64,000 nucleotides of DNA from JAUSIF01 sp040901465. GTDB taxonomy: Bacteria > Pseudomonadota > Alphaproteobacteria > Rhizobiales > Xanthobacteraceae. Shown piece after piece: positions 34,025 to 43,130 of the stretch. Each line of letters begins with the position of its first letter. Position 1 is the first letter of the stretch. The stretch is from contig JBBDYN010000015.1 of the NCBI GenBank assembly GCA_040901465.1, positions 62,001 through 126,000 on the forward strand, in the 5' to 3' direction. The notes beneath the pieces were generated by a model. That model saw nothing but the letters and a program-made list of their open reading frames with translations. It did not search any database and was not told the origin of the DNA. The translations under genes and the position numbers were made by a program.

Positions 34025-34882
34025 ATGTACAATTTCGATTTCCAGCGTCCGGCGAGCGTCGACGAGGCGGTCAAGCAACTGCGCGCCGGAAACGACGCGA
34101 AGCTGCTTGCCGGCGGGCAGACGCTCCTGCCCACCATGAAGCAGCGGCTGGCGGCGCCGAAAATCCTCGTCGACCTTGGGGCGATCAGCGGGCTCTCCTC
34201 GATCGACCACAAGGGCGGCAGCCTTGTCATGGGCAAGGCCCCGACCGGCGGCGACACGATGGTCCTGCGCGGCGGCGAGCTCGCGATCGGCGCGCTCGCA
34301 CGCCATGCGGACGTGGCGGATTCCCTCGACGTGCAGGGCGCAATCCCGGCGCTTGCCTCGCTCGCGGCCGGTATCGGCGATCCGGCCGTGCGCAATCGCG
34401 GCACGATCGGCGGCTCGATCGCGAACAACGATCCGGCCGCGGACTATCCGGCGGCGTGCCTTGCGCTCGGCGCCACGATCCTCACCAACAAGCGCGAGAT
34501 TGCGGTAGATCGTTTCTTCACCGGCCTGTTCGAGACGGCGCTCGAGGCGGACGAGATTATTCTGCGCGTCGTGTTTCCGTCGCCGGGGCGTGCGGCCTAC
34601 GCGAAATTCAGGAACCCCGCATCGCGCTATGCGATCGTCGGCGTGTTCGTCGCGGAACGGCGCGGGGAGGTGCGGGTCGCGGTGACGGGCGCGGGGCAGA
34701 GCGGCGTCTTCCGCGTGCCGGAAATGGAGAAGGCGCTCGGCAACCGTTTTTCGCCCGACGCGATCGCCAACGTGAAGATCGATGCCGCGAACCTCATCTC
34801 CGACATTCACGCGGCTGCGGATTACCGGGCACATCTCGTCGGCGTGATGGCGCGCCGGGCGGTGCGGACGGCGGCGGGCTAG
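34025..34882 (+). CDS. Molybdenum hydroxylase FAD-binding medium subunit, copy 2 (CoxM-like)
   Basis: 285 residues, closely similar to copy 1 along its whole length, with the same FAD motifs (LLAGGQTLLPTMKQRL and RGTIGGSIANNDPAADYPA). It differs by a 17-residue insertion after GGSLVMGK (APTGGDTMVLRGGELAI). Both copies look intact. The adjacent duplication with no coxL between or beside them is unusual. Confidence 0.92.
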   Translation: MYNFDFQRPASVDEAVKQLRAGNDAKLLAGGQTLLPTMKQRLAAPKILVDLGAISGLSSIDHKGGSLVMGKAPTGGDTMVLRGGELAIGALARHADVADSLDVQGAIPALASLAAGIGDPAVRNRGTIGGSIANNDPAADYPAACLALGATILTNKREIAVDRFFTGLFETALEADEIILRVVFPSPGRAAYAKFRNPASRYAIVGVFVAERRGEVRVAVTGAGQSGVFRVPEMEKALGNRFSPDAIANVKIDAANLISDIHAAADYRAHLVGVMARRAVRTAAG

Positions 34883-34933
34883 ACGGAAACGATCCGCGTC
34901 CTACATAATCTTCGCAGATAGCCGGAGGATTCG

Positions 34934-35257
34934 ATGGGCATTCGCGAAGATGACGTACTCGCCACCGCTGAGGACTGGCGGCGCGAAGGCCGCGGGGTTG
35001 CGATCGCGACCGTAGTCGAAACCTGGGGCTCGGCGCCGCGGCCGGTCGGCAGCCACCTGATCATCGACGACAAGCAGAACTTTCTCGGCTCGGTTTCGGG
35101 CGGCTGCGTCGAAGGCGACGTGATCGCGGCGGCGAGCGAGGTGATCGAAAGCGGCCGGCCGAAGCTCCTGGAATTTGGCGTCGCCGACGAGACTGCCTGG
35201 CGCGCCGGGCTTTCCTGCGGCGGCAATATCCGCGTCTATGTGGAGAAGGTGGAATAG
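34934..35257 (+). CDS. XdhC/CoxI family protein, N-terminal-domain form
   Basis: 107 residues that match only the N-terminal XdhC_CoxI domain (AIATVVETWGSAPRPVGSHL, FLGSVSGGCVEGDVIAA, LSCGGNIRVYVEK). XdhC proteins bind and sulfurate the molybdenum cofactor for xanthine dehydrogenase or CO dehydrogenase. The Rossmann part is on the next gene, so the usual two-domain protein is split in two. Confidence 0.88.
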   Translation: MGIREDDVLATAEDWRREGRGVAIATVVETWGSAPRPVGSHLIIDDKQNFLGSVSGGCVEGDVIAAASEVIESGRPKLLEFGVADETAWRAGLSCGGNIRVYVEKVE

Positions 35258-35299
35258 CATTCTCCGCCTCTCCGCCGCGGAGAGGTGATAGAAGCACCC

Positions 35300-35992
35300 A
35301 TGCGTCTCGATCTCCTTGCCGACCTGAATACCGAGCGCACCGCGCGGCGCGCGGCGGTGGTCGTGACCGAGCTTGCGAACGGCAAACAGCGGCTCGTGCG
35401 CGAAGCGGAGATCGACAAGGACGCGCTTGCGTCCGCGCTGCGCACGCAGATCCGGACCGGCAAGAGCGGCGTCGTTGAGACGGACGGGGGCCGTTTCTTT
35501 CTCGAACTGCATTTGCCGCCGCCGCGGCTCGTGATCACGGGTGCCGTGCACGTGAGCCAGGCGCTCGCGCCGATGGCGCGCATGCTCGGCTATGACGTCT
35601 CGGTCGTCGATCCGCGTACGGCGTTCGCGACACCGGAGCGCTTTCCCGACGTGCCGCTTTACGCAGAATGGCCCGACACGGCACTGCCCAAGCTCGGGCT
35701 CGATCACTGGACCGCGTTCGTCGCACTGACGCATGACCCCAAGATCGACGAGCCGGCAATTGAGAGCGCGCTCGCCTCCGGCTGCTTCTACGTGGGCGCG
35801 CTCGGCTCGAAGAAGACGCACGGCCGTCGCGTCGAGAGCCTGAAGAAGCGCGGCGTGCCCGAGGAGGCGATTGCGCGCATTCATGCCCCGATCGGTCTTT
35901 CCATCGGGGCCGCCAGCCCGCCCGAGATCGCGCTCGCGATCCTCGCAGAGATCACCATGCGCCTGCGGCGCGGGCCGGAGGCAAAGCCGTGA
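35300..35992 (+). CDS. XdhC family protein, Rossmann-domain form
   Basis: 230 residues ending in the XdhC C-terminal Rossmann domain (LVITGAVHVSQALAPMARML, YVGALGSKKTHGRRVESLKK, IHAPIGLSIGAASPPEIALA). Together with the previous short gene it makes up a full XdhC. The ATG at 35300 is preferred; a GTG five codons earlier is possible. The stop overlaps the next start as GTGA. Confidence 0.88.
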   Translation: MRLDLLADLNTERTARRAAVVVTELANGKQRLVREAEIDKDALASALRTQIRTGKSGVVETDGGRFFLELHLPPPRLVITGAVHVSQALAPMARMLGYDVSVVDPRTAFATPERFPDVPLYAEWPDTALPKLGLDHWTAFVALTHDPKIDEPAIESALASGCFYVGALGSKKTHGRRVESLKKRGVPEEAIARIHAPIGLSIGAASPPEIALAILAEITMRLRRGPEAKP

Positions 35993-37605
35993 AGTTCGGC
36001 CCGGTGCCGGTGAGGGACGCACTCGGCGCGATCACGGTCCATTCCGTGCGCACGCCGGAGCGGCTGGTAAAGAAAGGCACGCCCGTCGGCGCTGCGGAGG
36101 TCGCCGCACTCGAGCGCGCCGGCATCAAAGAGATCGTGGTCGCGCGCCTCGAGGAAGGCGACGTGGGCGAGGACGCGGCGGCGGCCGCACTCGCGCAGAC
36201 AGTGGCGGGCGAGGGCATCCGCGTCGAGGACGCGTTCACCGGCCGCGCCAATCTTTATTCCGAGAGTGCCGGCGTGCTCGTGGTCGATCGCGCGCACGTG
36301 GACCGGCTCAACCGTATCGACGAAGCGGTGACGCTCGCGACGCTCCCCGAGTTCCGCCCGGTGCAGGAAGGGGAGATGGTCGCGACGGTGAAGATCATTC
36401 CGTTCGCGATCCCGGGCACGGTGCATCTCGCCGCACTTGCCGCGGCACGGCCGTTGATTTCGATCGCGCCCTATCGGCTGAAGCGCATCGGGGTCGTCTC
36501 GACGCAATTGCCCGGCCTCGCCCAGAAAGTGATCGAGAAGACGCTGCGTGTGACACGCGAGCGGCTCGCGCCCGCTGGCGCGGAGATTGTTAGCGAATTG
36601 CGCGTTCCGCACGAAAGCGGCGCGCTGAAAAAAGCGATCCGGCTGGCACTCAATCAAGGCAGCGAGCTTGTAATCGTGTTTGGCGCCTCGGCGATCGCCG
36701 ACCGGCGCGACGTGATCCCGGCGGCGATCGAAGCGGCCGGCGGCGAAATCGAGCATTTCGGCATGCCGGTCGATCCCGGCAACCTGATGCTAATCGGCTC
36801 GGTCGGCGAAATCCCGATCATGGGCGCGCCTGGCTGCGCGCGCAGCCCGAAGGAAAACGGCTTCGACTGGCTGCTCGCGCGCATGCTCGCGAAGCTCCCG
36901 GTGCATCGCGACGACGTGACGGCGCTCGGGGTCGGCGGGCTGCTCATGGAGATCATCACCCGGCCACAACCGCGCGAAGGAACGGACGCGGCGGAAAGCC
37001 CGCGCAAGTTTGCAACACTCATACTCGCGGCCGGGCGCGGCACGCGCATGGGCGGGTCGAACAAGTTGCTCGCCGAGGTCGGCGGCAAGCCGATTGTGCG
37101 GCAGGCGGTAGAAGCGGCCATTGCCTCAAAGGCGCTGCCTGTCGTCGTGGTCACCGGCCATGAAGGCGACCGCATCGCGGCGGCCTTAAAGGGCCTCGAT
37201 ATCAAGCGCGTGCACAATCCGGACTTCGCGGAAGGCTTGTCGACGTCATTGAAGGCCGGACTCGCCGCGCTGCCGGCGGAGACGGACGCGGTGGTCGTCG
37301 CGCTCGGAGACATGCCGGATGTGACCGGTGCGCTCATCGACAAGCTCGCGCAGGCGATCGATCCGGCGCGTGGCGCGCTGATCGCGGTTCCGACGCGCGA
37401 CGGGCGGCGCGGCAATCCGGTGGTGTGGTCGCGGCGCTTCTTCGAGGATCTCGGCCGGCTCGACGGCGACACGGGTGCGCGCCACCTGATCGTGCAGAAC
37501 AACGACGCGGTGGTGGAAGTTCCGGTCGACGACGAGGCGGCGTTTCACGACATCGACACGCCCGAAGCGCTGGCGCTGGCCAATGCCAAACGTGCCAATT
37601 CCTAA
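35989..37605 (+). CDS. Fused MoeA-like molybdopterin-binding and MocA-like nucleotidyltransferase protein
   Basis: 538 residues. The N-terminal half (1 to about 335) is a molybdopterin-binding domain (VVSTQLPGLAQKVIEKTLRV, LVIVFGASAIADRRDVIPAA). The C-terminal part from about residue 340 is a MobA/MocA-type nucleotidyltransferase with the loop LILAAGRGTRMGGSNKLL, which attaches CMP (MocA) to molybdopterin for xanthine-dehydrogenase-family enzymes. The GTG start overlaps the XdhC stop by four bases. It is well placed to finish cofactor for the cox-like enzyme. Confidence 0.9.
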   Translation: MKFGPVPVRDALGAITVHSVRTPERLVKKGTPVGAAEVAALERAGIKEIVVARLEEGDVGEDAAAAALAQTVAGEGIRVEDAFTGRANLYSESAGVLVVDRAHVDRLNRIDEAVTLATLPEFRPVQEGEMVATVKIIPFAIPGTVHLAALAAARPLISIAPYRLKRIGVVSTQLPGLAQKVIEKTLRVTRERLAPAGAEIVSELRVPHESGALKKAIRLALNQGSELVIVFGASAIADRRDVIPAAIEAAGGEIEHFGMPVDPGNLMLIGSVGEIPIMGAPGCARSPKENGFDWLLARMLAKLPVHRDDVTALGVGGLLMEIITRPQPREGTDAAESPRKFATLILAAGRGTRMGGSNKLLAEVGGKPIVRQAVEAAIASKALPVVVVTGHEGDRIAAALKGLDIKRVHNPDFAEGLSTSLKAGLAALPAETDAVVVALGDMPDVTGALIDKLAQAIDPARGALIAVPTRDGRRGNPVVWSRRFFEDLGRLDGDTGARHLIVQNNDAVVEVPVDDEAAFHDIDTPEALALANAKRANS

Positions 37606-37633
37606 ACGTGCCCAATCAAAGACGGTGGAGACG

Positions 37634-38377
37634 ATGAAACAGCTGCAGGACCGCGTGGCCGTGGTGACGGGCGCGAGCAACGGCATCGGCAGGGCGATCG
37701 CCGAGGCGTTCGCGGCGGAGGGCGCCAAGACCGTCCTCGTCGCGCGCCGTGCGGCGGTGCTCGATGACGTCGCCAAAGGTATTCGCGCAAAGGGCGGCAC
37801 GGCACTTGTGGCCGCCGCCGACGTCACCAAGGAAACGGAAGTGGTGGGAGTCTTCGCCAAGACGATGGAAGCGTTCGGCCGCGTCGACATTCTCGTGAAC
37901 AATGCCGGAGTGCCGAGCGCGACCCCCACGGAAGAGACGACGCTCGCGCAATGGCAGGATGTGCTCGACGTGAATGTGACCGCCGTGTTTCTATGCAGCC
38001 GTGAGGCAGTAAAGGTCATGAAGGAGCAGGGCGGCGGCCGCATCATCAATATGGGCAGCATCTCGGCGATCACGCCGCGGCCGCACTCGATCGGTTACAC
38101 CACGACAAAGTTCGCGATCGAAGGCATGACGCATTCACTGACCCGCGACGGGCGCGCGTACGGCGTCGTGGCATCGGTCATTCGCCCCGGCGCGACCGCG
38201 ACGAGCTTTGTCGGCGGAAAGCCGCCAGGCCCGGGCGCGACGCCGGAGGACTACATCATGTCGCCGGACGACATCGCCCGCGTCGCGGTGCTGATGTGCG
38301 CGCTGCCGCCAGAAGTGAATCTTTACGACGCGACGATCCTGCCGAACCATCAGCCGTCCTTCATCGGACGCGGTTGA
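37634..38377 (+). CDS. Short-chain dehydrogenase/reductase
   Basis: 247 residues of the classical SDR family. Cofactor motif VVTGASNGIGRAIAEAF, the NNAG motif, and a catalytic region with Ser in MGSISAI and YTTTK (Tyr and Lys in the Y-x-x-x-K arrangement). Substrate unknown. It is 28 bp after the MoeA-MocA fusion and may be co-transcribed. Convergent with bcsS. Confidence 0.88.
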   Translation: MKQLQDRVAVVTGASNGIGRAIAEAFAAEGAKTVLVARRAAVLDDVAKGIRAKGGTALVAAADVTKETEVVGVFAKTMEAFGRVDILVNNAGVPSATPTEETTLAQWQDVLDVNVTAVFLCSREAVKVMKEQGGGRIINMGSISAITPRPHSIGYTTTKFAIEGMTHSLTRDGRAYGVVASVIRPGATATSFVGGKPPGPGATPEDYIMSPDDIARVAVLMCALPPEVNLYDATILPNHQPSFIGRG

Positions 38378-38384
38378 GCGGCGT

Positions 38385-39146
38385 TCAGTAGGGCGCGTAG
38401 AGCGACAAAGTCGCGTAGGCGCCGCTGCCATCATCGGAATTGGACAGAACGCCGCCGGAAAGCGTCACGACGCTGCGACCGAACGTCATGTGCGCGAGGA
38501 TGCCGGCGCGCGGCTCGACATAGCGTGCATCGCCATGCACGGCGCCCTCGATGCCGAACGCGACGCCAGGCATGAATTCACGCGCGAGTGAGGCATGCGC
38601 GTGATAGGAGCGATGCACGGTCGAGGCAACTGCGGAAGCCGACCAGGTCCATGTCGGAGCGGGGCGCACGAAGAATTCCAGCGCGGCCTTGACGCCGAAC
38701 TCCGTGCCGGCCGTCGGATTGCCGGGATCGGGCGCGTCGAGACGCTGATCTTCGGCGTGGGCACCGAGATAGGCGGTGACGGACGCCGATCCAATCGAGC
38801 GGCGGAAGCCGAGCAGGATCTCACCGGAAACGATCTGGCCGCTATTGGTGCCCCCGGCCGTCGCGCTTGTGTCGTAGCGATAGCGGCCGCCGCCGCCACT
38901 GATCCGAATGCGCGGACCGTCCTGGTCGAGCAGGCCTTGCGGCGCGCCGACGACGCCGGCCCAGCCGAAGTAGGAGTCGCGCGCGACGTTGGCGCCGGCG
39001 AAGAAAAACAGGCGGTCCTTGAGCGGCGCGGCTTCGACGTAGTCTGCGCGGACCCGGATGTCACCCGCGTGGGCTGGGGAAAGCAGGGGGCTCGCGGCCA
39101 AGACGGCCGCGACCACCGCAACGATGCGGAGTGCGCCTCGCCCCAT
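38385..39146 (-). CDS. bcsS: Cellulose biosynthesis protein BcsS-like outer-membrane/exported protein
   Basis: 253 residues. Signal peptide (IVAVVAAVLAASPLLSPAHA) followed by a beta-rich region (LFFFAGANVARDSYFGWAGV, ISGGGGRYRYDTS, VVTLSGGVLSNSD) that matches the BcsS family found in rhizobial bcs loci. No bcsA, bcsB or bcsZ is present within this window, so the gene is alone here. Its exact function is not known; export and a barrel-like fold are what the sequence shows. The N-terminal Met at 39146 gives a well-formed signal peptide. Confidence 0.8.
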   Translation of the reverse strand: MGRGALRIVAVVAAVLAASPLLSPAHAGDIRVRADYVEAAPLKDRLFFFAGANVARDSYFGWAGVVGAPQGLLDQDGPRIRISGGGGRYRYDTSATAGGTNSGQIVSGEILLGFRRSIGSASVTAYLGAHAEDQRLDAPDPGNPTAGTEFGVKAALEFFVRPAPTWTWSASAVASTVHRSYHAHASLAREFMPGVAFGIEGAVHGDARYVEPRAGILAHMTFGRSVVTLSGGVLSNSDDGSGAYATLSLYAPY

Positions 39147-39413
39147 ACCCCCTCGGCCCGATCCGGCCGCCCCTTCCGTGCCGGCCCGATGCCGTTCACG
39201 CCGCCATTCATTGTCTTTGCTTGCACGACTGACTGTCAATAATTTTAAGTTGTATCGTGCCCGAACGATTGATTTGCCCTTGTTTTTAGGTAGTTACGGA
39301 AAGTCGCTTGCGTGACCCCATCGCCGGGACGCATGGGCGCCGTGCGGCGCGGAGGGGGCGCGCGAGGGCGAGGCTCCCGCTATAGTCGCGCGCCTCACCG
39401 GAGTCGCGCCCCA

Positions 39414-40610
39414 ATGGACGGATCAAGACGCCAGCTCGGCTTCATCAACGCCGCGCATTTCATCGATCATTACGCGATCCTGATCTTCCCGACGGTCGTG
39501 ATCGGCCTCGAGACTGAATTGCATCGCTCCTACGGCGAGCTGATTGCGCTTTCCACCGCCTGCTTCGTGGCCTTTGGCCTGTTCTCGTTGCCGTGGGGGT
39601 GGGCGGGGGATCATTGGAGCCGACGCAAGCTGATGGCGATCTTCTTCCTCGGCTGCGCGGGATCGCTCGCGGCGGCGGCTGCCGCACCCAACATGATCTG
39701 GCTTGCAGTGGCGCTTTTCGCGCTCGGCATTTTCGCCGCGATCTATCATCCGATCGGCATTCCCGTTCTGATCTCGCACGCGCGCGACCGCGGGCGCGAT
39801 CTCGCGAAGAACGGCGTGTTCGGCAATCTCGGCGTCGCGTTCGCTCCCGGCATCACCGCGGCGATTGCAGTCGCCTTTGGGTGGCGCGCGGCGTTCGCGA
39901 TTCCGGCGCTCGTGTGCGCCGCGACCGGCATTGCCTACCTCGTCATGACGAGCGAAGGCCGCGACAAGGCCGCCGACCGCGCCAAGACCGCGGAAGTCCC
40001 GCTCGCGTTCTACGTTGCGGCCGCGATGTTCGCCGCTTTCGCCGTCATTTCGTTCGCGGGCGGCCTTGTGTTCAATATCGTCACGGTCGCGATCCCGAAG
40101 GTCGTGGACGAAAAATTTGCGCAGGATATTCCGCTCGCGTTGATCGGTTCGGTCGCGACCTTCGTGCTTCTGTTCGGCGGCATTGCGCAGCTCACGGTCG
40201 GGCGGCTCGTCTCGATCTATCCGCCGCATCTCCTGTTCGTCGGAATCGGCGTGTTGCAGGTGATCGGTCTCTCCTGGGCGATGTTCGCGGGCGGGCCGGC
40301 GCTGCTTGCCGCGCTCGCTATCGCCGTCGCCGCAATCTATGCGCAGGTTACGGTCGCCGACGTCGTGATCGCGCGTTACACGGCGGACAACTGGCGCGGG
40401 CGCATCTATTCGGTGCGCTTTTTCCTCGCGTTCATTTCGAGCGGGGCGGCGATCGCGATCATCGCGGCGCTGCACGGCAGGGGAGGGTTCTTTCTCGTGC
40501 TCGCGCTGACGGCGGCGTGCGCGGCGGTGTTCGCGGTGGCGGCAGGCGTCGTCGCCCTGCTTGCGGGCCGCGTCGAATCCGGCGTTCGACGCGTGCAGCC
40601 GGCCGAATGA
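39414..40610 (+). CDS. MFS transporter
   Basis: 398 residues with about twelve hydrophobic helices. The MFS signature between helices 2 and 3 is visible (WAGDHWSRRKLMAIFFLG). Substrate unknown. The N-terminal HFIDHYAILIFPTVVIGL start is reminiscent of fosmidomycin-type or sugar MFS permeases, but that is weak. The preceding 267 bp (39147-39413) hold the promoters of this gene and of bcsS and show nothing else. Confidence 0.88.
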   Translation: MDGSRRQLGFINAAHFIDHYAILIFPTVVIGLETELHRSYGELIALSTACFVAFGLFSLPWGWAGDHWSRRKLMAIFFLGCAGSLAAAAAAPNMIWLAVALFALGIFAAIYHPIGIPVLISHARDRGRDLAKNGVFGNLGVAFAPGITAAIAVAFGWRAAFAIPALVCAATGIAYLVMTSEGRDKAADRAKTAEVPLAFYVAAAMFAAFAVISFAGGLVFNIVTVAIPKVVDEKFAQDIPLALIGSVATFVLLFGGIAQLTVGRLVSIYPPHLLFVGIGVLQVIGLSWAMFAGGPALLAALAIAVAAIYAQVTVADVVIARYTADNWRGRIYSVRFFLAFISSGAAIAIIAALHGRGGFFLVLALTAACAAVFAVAAGVVALLAGRVESGVRRVQPAE

Positions 40611-40690
40611 TCGCCGGCGCAATCTCGAAATAAGCGAAATAAATCAATCGACTAGCGAAGTGAGTCGACTCCCTGTCCAGGTCGTGATAT

Positions 40691-40708
40691 TGACTGACTG
40701 GTCAGTCA
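40691..40708. promoter_or_regulatory. Palindromic TetR operator upstream of the efflux operon
   Basis: An 8-bp perfect inverted repeat with a 2-bp centre: TGACTGAC-TG-GTCAGTCA. It lies 18 bp before the TetR start. The TGACTGACTGGTCAGTCA type is the form recognised by many TetR-family efflux repressors, so autorepression of the operon is the likely function. Confidence 0.8.
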
Positions 40709-40726
40709 TTATCGATCAATTGCGAG

Positions 40727-41434
40727 ATGGGACAGCAGGCGAAATCGAAGGCCGTGCCGGCGGCGCGAGGCAAGACGGGTGCGAAAGCACGGGTTGAGCC
40801 CCGTGGAAAACCCGCATCCGGCCCGCGGAGCCGGCGTGCGGAGAAGAGTGCCGCTCGACGCGAGGCCATTCTCGCCGCCGCACTCGACGAATTTTCCGCG
40901 CGCGGCTTCGCGGCGACGCGGCTCGACGACGTGGCAACGCGAGCGAACGTGGCGAAGGGGACGATCTATCTGCATTTTCGCGACAAGGAGACCTTGTTCC
41001 AGGAACTGATCCGCTCGGCGCTGAGTCCGTTCATCGCCACGATCGAGGCCGCGCCCGCCGCGGACATGCCGTTCCGCGCCGTGCTGGAATTGCTGGTCCG
41101 CGGTTTCGTGCAGGAAGTCTATGGCACGAAACGCAAGAACATCGTGCGCCTGGTGCTCGCCGAGGGGAGGCGCTTTCCGAAGGTCGCGGAGTTCTATTAC
41201 CGCGAGGTCGTCGGGCGCGCGATGGCGGCCATGCGCAAGCTCGTGCAGCGCGGTGTGGCGCGCGGCGAACTGAGGGATGACTCGCTCGCGCGCTTCCCGC
41301 AATTGATCGTCGCCCCGGCGCTCGTCGCGATCGTGTGGGAGGGTTTGTTCGACCGGTTCGAAAAGCTCGATCCTGAGGAAATGATGCGCGCGCATTTCAA
41401 TCTCCTGTTCGCAGGGCTGGAACGAAAGCCATGA
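40727..41434 (+). CDS. TetR-family transcriptional repressor
   Basis: 235 residues. A basic, Pro/Ala-rich N-terminal tail of about 40 residues precedes the TetR HTH (ILAAALDEFSARGFAATRLD, then VAKGTIYLHFRDKETLFQEL). The C-terminal ligand domain is of the AcrR/TetR C type. The palindrome just upstream and the downstream HlyD-ABC-permease genes suggest it represses this operon. Its stop overlaps the HlyD start by four bases (ATGA). Confidence 0.92.
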   Translation: MGQQAKSKAVPAARGKTGAKARVEPRGKPASGPRSRRAEKSAARREAILAAALDEFSARGFAATRLDDVATRANVAKGTIYLHFRDKETLFQELIRSALSPFIATIEAAPAADMPFRAVLELLVRGFVQEVYGTKRKNIVRLVLAEGRRFPKVAEFYYREVVGRAMAAMRKLVQRGVARGELRDDSLARFPQLIVAPALVAIVWEGLFDRFEKLDPEEMMRAHFNLLFAGLERKP

Positions 41435-42198
41435 GCGTCCTTCGCCATCCCTTGATCCTTGTGTTGCTTGCACTCGTGCTCGCCGGCTGCGGCGATGCGA
41501 ATCACGTCTCCTATCAGGGCTGGGTCGAGGGCGATTTCATCTTCGTCGCGCCGGACGAGGCGGGGCGCGTGGAGAAACTCGCCGTGCGTGAAGGCAGTGC
41601 GGTGAAAACCGGCGACCAGTTGTTCACGCTCGACGCAGATTTGCAGCATGCTGACCTAAAGGTTGCGGACGCGACGCTCGCGGTGGCGCGTCAGACTTTC
41701 GAGCGCGCGCAGCAGCTGCTGAAATCAGGGTCCGGCAGTCAGAAGACCTACGACGAAGCCGAGGCCAATCTGCGCGAGGCCGAGGCGCGGGCGAACGCCG
41801 CGCGCACGCGGCTCACGCGCCGGCAATTGTCGAGCCCGGTCAGCGGCGTCGTGCAGCAAGTCTATTACCGGCCGGGCGAAATGGTGCCGGCCGTGCGCGC
41901 CGCGATCTCGATCCTGCCGCCCGGTAACATGAAGGTGCGGTTCTTCGTGCCGGAATCCCTGCTGCCGAAGGTCGCGATCGGCGACGCGGTGACGGTGCGA
42001 TGCGATGGCTGCAAGGAGGGCGCCGCGGCGCAGGTGAGCTTCATCGCGAGCGCCGCCGAATACACGCCGCCGGTGATCTTCAGCCTCGAAGAGCGTCAGA
42101 AGCTCGTCTATCTCATCGAGGCGCGGCCGGAGAAGCCCGACGGCCTGCGCGTTGGGCAGCCGGTGAGCGTCGTGCTTGCGCCGCGCGAGGCGAAGTGA
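41431..42198 (+). CDS. HlyD-family periplasmic adaptor lipoprotein
   Basis: 255 residues. Signal peptide with lipobox LVLAGC (Cys near residue 20). A biotinyl-lipoyl-like fold is followed by an alpha-helical hairpin (VADATLAVARQTFERAQQLL to NAARTRLTRRQLS) and a beta-barrel region. This is a membrane-fusion protein, similar to YbhG, coupling the ABC exporter to an outer-membrane channel. It overlaps the repressor (ATGA) and the ATPase (TGATG). Confidence 0.92.
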   Translation: MSVLRHPLILVLLALVLAGCGDANHVSYQGWVEGDFIFVAPDEAGRVEKLAVREGSAVKTGDQLFTLDADLQHADLKVADATLAVARQTFERAQQLLKSGSGSQKTYDEAEANLREAEARANAARTRLTRRQLSSPVSGVVQQVYYRPGEMVPAVRAAISILPPGNMKVRFFVPESLLPKVAIGDAVTVRCDGCKEGAAAQVSFIASAAEYTPPVIFSLEERQKLVYLIEARPEKPDGLRVGQPVSVVLAPREAK

Positions 42199-43130
42199 TG
42201 GCGACCGCGCCGGAGATCGCCATCGATGTCCGCGGCCTCACCAAGCGCTTCGGCGGGCGGGCGGTGGTGCGCAATGTCTCGATGACGGTGCCGCGCGGAA
42301 CGATCTACGGCTTCCTCGGTCCGAACGGGTCCGGCAAAACGACGACCATTCGGATGCTGTGCGGGTTGCTCACGCCCGACGAAGGCGAGGGCACCTGCCT
42401 CGGCTACGACATCCGCACGCAGTCGGATCAGATCAAGCGGCATGTCGGCTACATGACGCAGCGGTTCAGTCTTTATCAGGATCTGTCGGTGCGCGAGAAT
42501 CTGGAGTTCGTCGCGCGACTCTACGAGGTTCCCGATCCAGTCGGTGCGGCGCGCGAGATGATCCAGCGGCTGGGGCTCGAGGGCCGCGAGGAGCAGCTGG
42601 CGGGAGAATTGTCGGGCGGCTGGAAGCAGCGGCTCGCGCTCGGCGCCTGCACGCTCTCGGGGCCGCAATTGTTGCTCTTGGACGAGCCGACCGCCGGCGT
42701 CGATCCCAAGGCGCGGCGCGAATTCTGGAACGAGATCCACGCGCTCGCCGCGCAAGGCCTGACCGCGCTCGTCTCAACACATTACATGGACGAGGCCGAG
42801 CGTTGCCACGAGATCGCGTACATCTCCTTTGGCGAGTTGCTCACGCACGGCACGGCCGACGAGGTGATCAAGCAGGCCGGGCTCCTCACCTATACCGTGA
42901 CGGGTCCCGATCTCGCGGAGTTGCAGATCGAGCTTTCCAAGCGGATTGGCGTCGATAGCGTGGCGCCGTTCGGCGCGAGCCTGCACGTCTCCGGCCGCGA
43001 TTCTAAAGCGTTGGAAGCGGCGATCGTACCGTACCGGAAACAGCCGGGACTCGTCTGGATGCGCTCGGAGCCGTCGCTCGAAGACGTTTTCATCGATCTC
43101 ATGAGCAAGGCGCGGGACAATTTCCAATGA
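42198..43130 (+). CDS. ABC transporter ATP-binding protein
   Basis: 310 residues. Walker A GPNGSGKTT, signature LSGGWKQR, Walker B LLLLDEPTAGVDP. The Asp in DEAE and the C-terminal regulatory region are as in YbhF/NodI-type ATPases. It is translationally coupled to its neighbours by 1- and 4-bp overlaps. Confidence 0.95.
   Translation: MATAPEIAIDVRGLTKRFGGRAVVRNVSMTVPRGTIYGFLGPNGSGKTTTIRMLCGLLTPDEGEGTCLGYDIRTQSDQIKRHVGYMTQRFSLYQDLSVRENLEFVARLYEVPDPVGAAREMIQRLGLEGREEQLAGELSGGWKQRLALGACTLSGPQLLLLDEPTAGVDPKARREFWNEIHALAAQGLTALVSTHYMDEAERCHEIAYISFGELLTHGTADEVIKQAGLLTYTVTGPDLAELQIELSKRIGVDSVAPFGASLHVSGRDSKALEAAIVPYRKQPGLVWMRSEPSLEDVFIDLMSKARDNFQ

Noticed and set aside
38385..39146. A full bacterial cellulose synthesis locus around bcsS
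   Set aside because: No bcsA, bcsB, bcsZ or bcsC in the window; only the single bcsS-like gene is seen.
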